Assembly: GCA_021772135.1 (NCBI GenBank)
Contig: JADYXQ010000320.1
Location: forward strand, 1-52,998
Reading direction: 5' to 3'
Length of the DNA: 52,998 bases
Source: Candidatus Obscuribacter sp.
GTDB lineage: Bacteria > Cyanobacteriota > Vampirovibrionia > Obscuribacterales > Obscuribacteraceae
Made by a program: the position numbers and the translations under genes. The number at the start of each line of letters is the position of its first letter. Position 1 is the first letter of the stretch. Shown piece by piece: positions 51,519 through 52,998 of the stretch. The notes under the pieces were generated by a model. That model saw nothing but the letters and a program-made list of their open reading frames with translations. It made no database searches and was not told where the DNA came from.

Positions 51519-52250
51519 ATGAATTTCGATGATCCGCAAAATTTGATTTTACGCAGTTTATCCGAAGGCGTTAGAACAGCCGTGATGGCTGCTGCCGAAC
51601 CTGTTCACTTCAATTTGCGTGAGCGCGCTTGCGAGCCCAATAGTGACTGCAAATATGTAGATTTCATCGAATCGGGAGTGATGTCGCTTCTAACCGTAAT
51701 GGACGACGGCACCTTAGTGGAGCTGGCCACTATCGGCCGCGAAGGCATGCTCGGCGTCTCAGTTGCCCTTGGTGTATCTTCAATTGCTGAACTGGTTATT
51801 TGTCAGGTAGAAGCATCGGCCTGGAGGGTTCCAGTAGCTGTATTCCAACGCCTTTTAAGCGAACATCAAGAACTTGTCGCAATCTGCGGACATTTCGGCA
51901 TGGCTCTTTTTGAAAATGTCTCGATCAACACCGGCTGTAATCGCTTACACCCTGTAGAAAAGCGTTGCGCTCGTTGGATGCTGCTCACTCACGATCGCTG
52001 CGACAGCGATTCTTTCACGCTTACACAAGAATTTTTGGCAACAATGCTCGGTGTTTCACGCACCAGCGTAAATTTTGCCGCCGGTTTATTGCTCAAGGCG
52101 AGAGTAATTTCGTACACCAGAGGCAAGGTTACAGTGCTCGACCGCGACAAATTGGAAGTTATAAGCTGTGCTTGCTACAAGGGCATGAATGCGTGCTACA
52201 AAAAAATCATGGGTTTCGAACCCACTAACTCTGTCGCACTAGCGAGTTGA
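51519..52250 (+). CDS. Crp/Fnr-family transcriptional regulator
   Basis: 243 residues. A cyclic-nucleotide-binding-type domain (VDFIESGVMSLLTVMDDGTL, IGREGMLGVSVALG) is joined by the dimer helix to a winged helix-turn-helix (TLTQEFLATMLGVSRTSVNF, LLKARVISYTRGKVTVLD). There is no Fnr-type N-terminal Cys cluster and the cAMP-contact residues are not clear, so the ligand is unknown. It starts at ATG 51519. The Rieske-like gene lies upstream in the same direction (gap 158 bases); one might control the other, but this is only position. Confidence 0.88.
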   Translation: MNFDDPQNLILRSLSEGVRTAVMAAAEPVHFNLRERACEPNSDCKYVDFIESGVMSLLTVMDDGTLVELATIGREGMLGVSVALGVSSIAELVICQVEASAWRVPVAVFQRLLSEHQELVAICGHFGMALFENVSINTGCNRLHPVEKRCARWMLLTHDRCDSDSFTLTQEFLATMLGVSRTSVNFAAGLLLKARVISYTRGKVTVLDRDKLEVISCACYKGMNACYKKIMGFEPTNSVALAS

Positions 52251-52275
52251 ACCGCATCTAGCTGAGTGGGTCTGT

Positions 52276-52329
52276 GAACCAGACCGTGAACTCGACCGTA
52301 AGCACGTTGCCGGCTTTACCGCTGGATAC
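52276..52329 (-). pseudogene. Fragment of a second VOC-family gene
   Basis: The minus strand reads VSSGKAGNVLTVEFTVWF, matching YPSGKAGDVLTVEFTVCG of the pseudogene at 50145-50611. 25 bases are identical (50445-50469 and 52283-52307, same direction), and nearby differences are mostly at third codon positions, so it is an older paralog, not a recent copy. No more of the gene is recognisable. Confidence 0.6.
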
Positions 52330-52351
52330 GCCTCCGCGGCTAGCGCGCGTT

Positions 52352-52591
52352 TTACGTTTCCGGTTTGTTGCCGTCGTGGGCAAATGCATCACCCGGGTGA
52401 ATCCAGCCGTTTACATAGTTCGGATTGAAATCGAGTGCCTTCTGCATGGTTGCTTCAGTTTTGAATTGACCGGCTTTGAAATATAGCCTAAATAGTATAG
52501 CTAGTCCTAACTTCGTAGAGCAGCTCTGGAAAAATCTGACCGCCTCACTTATAACTGGGACAGCAGCGAAATCTGTGGGAGCCAGTTGCAA
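52352..52591 (-). pseudogene. TPR-like protein fragment
   Basis: Minus-strand frame of 79 residues. Its end (YFKAGQFKTEATMQKALDFN, then PNYVNGWIHPGDAFAHDGNK) resembles one and a half tetratricopeptide repeats. There is no clear start, and the rest of a TPR protein is missing. Probably a remnant. Confidence 0.35.
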
Positions 52592-52692
52592 GCCATAGGA
52601 CCCAGTGCCTACAATCGGTAAAAAATTGCTTTTTCTATTTTTGGCTTTGCTAAAACGACCGCGAGAATATCGACAACAAAGAACTCACACCG

Positions 52693-52803
52693 ATGAAGTA
52701 TTTTGCAACGAAATTATTGGCTTATACAGACAATCAAATCAAGGAAGCTATTAAAGGAGGCGCTTTGATTGAGATTAAGAACGAGGTAGAAAGACATGGT
52801 TAG
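52693..52803 (+). CDS. Possible 36-residue reading frame
   Basis: ATG 52693 to TAG 52801-52803, beginning MKYFATKLLAYTDNQIKEAI. The frame is also open upstream of the ATG. No ribosome site and no recognised family. Listed because the region has no other content. Confidence 0.2.
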   Translation: MKYFATKLLAYTDNQIKEAIKGGALIEIKNEVERHG

Positions 52804-52998
52804 TCGCATACTAAAAACGATACATGACAGTGCACAAGACCTGTGCATGTGTTTGGCAAATTAAATGTAGACCACCGCGGCAGTCGAAAAGTGTACCACT
52901 TGACGGTCTGATAACTGCTTGAGCGCGAGTAGCGCCCGCCGGACGCTTTCCGTAGACTCGAAGAAGCTATCGGAATTGATGGAGGTGGGTGATGCTAC

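Larger units (their letters stand above)
52251..52998. other. Decayed region at the right edge
   Basis: 748 bases with no intact gene. It contains a VOC-gene fragment (52276-52329), a TPR-like fragment (52352-52591), a 36-codon frame (52693-52803) and, at the edge, GGAGGTGGGTGATG at 52981-52995, which may be the start of a gene that leaves the window. Confidence 0.5.

Noticed and set aside
50048..52590. 13 identical bases GGAGCCAGTTGCA at 50048-50060 and 52578-52590
   Set aside because: Too short to mean much, and their position relative to the VOC fragments is not consistent with a single duplication.
1..52998. tRNA, rRNA and CRISPR
   Set aside because: No T-arm-like GTTCGA-type sequences in a cloverleaf context, no rRNA blocks and no regular short repeats with spacers were seen by eye; a short tRNA could still be missed.

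Overview
The window looks like chromosomal DNA of a non-photosynthetic relative of cyanobacteria (Vampirovibrionia/'Melainabacteria', perhaps Obscuribacterales). This is inference. It rests on moderate GC, a cyanobacterial/archaeal-type CobT, YtxH/DUF948 cell-envelope genes, a leucine-rich-repeat protein, very long low-complexity proteins and the absence of photosynthesis genes. No rRNA, tRNA, CRISPR array or intact insertion sequence was seen.

Layout. 1-2.1 kb: cell elongation (end of mreD, then mrdA/PBP2). 2.2-5.5 kb: accessory genes, including a coiled-coil protein, an LRR protein and a cysteine peptidase gene split by an in-frame TAA. 5.5-13.8 kb: housekeeping (metG, coaBC, two YtxH genes around a DUF948 gene, an RsuA/RluB pseudouridine synthase, rodZ, rimO) ending in an unlisted 55-codon gene. 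14-15 kb: a probable domesticated transposase joined to a DprA-like winged helix. 15-19 kb: a DnaJ protein, nrdR and the conserved rplS-rbgA-rnhB set. 19-25 kb: DnaJ protein, acyl-CoA dehydrogenase, diguanylate cyclase, cobT with a membrane protein. 25-33 kb: DAHP synthase with an overlapping upstream reading frame, an 877-residue protein, and a permease/hyuA/DUF309 operon. 33-40.6 kb: REC-degenerate-GGDEF protein, ruvA, dnaE, and speD behind a long leader with a 17-codon reading frame. 40.6-46 kb: a PLP dehydratase, a secreted protein, a 42-residue membrane protein, then a tightly overlapping stress operon (Spy-like protein, ECF sigma factor, zinc anti-sigma factor, membrane protein, UspA). 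46-49.8 kb: shikimate genes aroB-aroC divergent from aroA. 49.8-53 kb: a decayed region with VOC-family gene remnants on both sides of a Rieske-like gene and a Crp/Fnr regulator.

The most unusual structure is a family of four long perfect palindromes sharing the core GGATCGATATCGATCC, at 3.0, 8.6, 13.8 and 19.1 kb. All lie at gene ends, about 5.2-5.5 kb apart, and one copy carries compensatory changes that keep the pairing. None occurs in the remaining 34 kb.

The genes cover envelope growth, translation and its maturation, chorismate supply (DAHP synthase, aroB, aroC, aroA), polyamine synthesis, replication and repair (dnaE, ruvA, rnhB, nrdR), c-di-GMP signalling and an envelope-stress circuit. 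All functional statements come from reading motifs by eye; no database search was possible.
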